Made by a program: the position numbers and the translations under genes. 5,976 nt of DNA from Clostridiales bacterium. GTDB taxonomy: Bacteria; Bacillota; Clostridia; Lutisporales; Lutisporaceae. How positions within the stretch are numbered: the first letter of the stretch is position 1; each line of letters starts with the position of its first letter. This document shows, piece after piece, positions 5,942 through 5,976 of this stretch. A model generated the notes under the pieces. The model searched no databases, was not told the DNA's origin, and saw only the letters and a program-made list of their open reading frames with translations. The stretch is taken from NCBI GenBank assembly GCA_012522255.1, contig JAAYKT010000353.1:1-5976 (forward strand), given 5' to 3'.

Positions 5942-5976
5942 GACTATGCCTCCTCTTTCTTCAAGCGGGCATAGCC
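5942..5976 (-). promoter_or_regulatory. Possible hairpin overlapping the Shine-Dalgarno site of the acidic protein
   Basis: In the minus-strand RNA, GGCUAUGCC (5976-5968) can pair with GGCAUAGUC (5950-5942) to form nine pairs including one G-U, around a 17-nt loop. The AGGAGG site (5954-5949) is partly in the loop and partly in the stem, and the AUG starts one base after the stem. This could lower initiation unless an upstream ribosome melts it. The stem reaches the window edge and may be longer. Confidence 0.4.
5944..5976 (-). CDS. Possible C-terminal tail of an upstream gene (cut by window edge)
   Basis: One minus-strand frame reads GYARLKKEEA and stops at TAG (5946-5944), three bases before the ATG of the acidic protein. 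The close stop-start spacing and charged tail look like the end of an upstream coding region in the same operon. Ten codons are too few to identify or prove it; a second frame is also open here. Confidence 0.3.
   Translation of the reverse strand, partial: GYARLKKEEA

Noticed and set aside
1..5976. A defence island, mobile element, biosynthetic cluster or other new multi-gene system
   Set aside because: Every gene except the small acidic protein belongs to a familiar metabolic or transport family. There are no transposases, integrases, nucleases, toxin-antitoxin pairs, direct repeats or CRISPR repeats.

Overview
The window is AT-rich DNA that reads like a chromosomal segment of a fermentative low-GC Firmicute, most likely in the class Clostridia. 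That placement rests on a complete butyrate kinase close to the clostridial type, clostridial codon use and strong purine-rich Shine-Dalgarno sites. It is an inference from gene content, not a taxonomic match. All supported genes lie on the minus strand, so transcription runs from high to low coordinates.

In transcription order: (1) about 5976-5464 holds a possible tail of an upstream gene, then a small, very acidic protein of unknown function, closed by a strong intrinsic terminator at 5412-5449. (2) 5306-5411 is a regulatory gap with a 14-bp palindrome, a second palindrome and an extended -10 promoter. (3) 5305-663 is a probable operon: butyrate kinase, a YtcJ-type amidohydrolase (amidohydrolase family 3), an M19 (renal-type) dipeptidase and an EamA/DMT permease. 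Gaps are 42, about 90 and 20 nt, with no convincing terminator between genes. (4) 580-1 is the N-terminal 193 residues of a MATE-family exporter, cut by the window edge, possibly with its own weak promoter.

Taken together, the cluster suggests catabolism of amide- or peptide-type substrates. Two cytoplasmic metallohydrolases would release amino acids or acids, the kinase would recover ATP from an acyl-phosphate, and the permeases would move substrates or products. The linkage is inferred from gene order only. Butyrate kinase usually sits beside phosphate butyryltransferase (ptb), and no ptb is present here.

The most checkable oddity is the dipeptidase start. The essential HxD zinc motif lies upstream of the first ATG/GTG/TTG in frame, and the only start well placed behind the Shine-Dalgarno site is an ATA codon. 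I see no RNA genes, mobile elements, CRISPR arrays or defence genes, and no clear new biological system.
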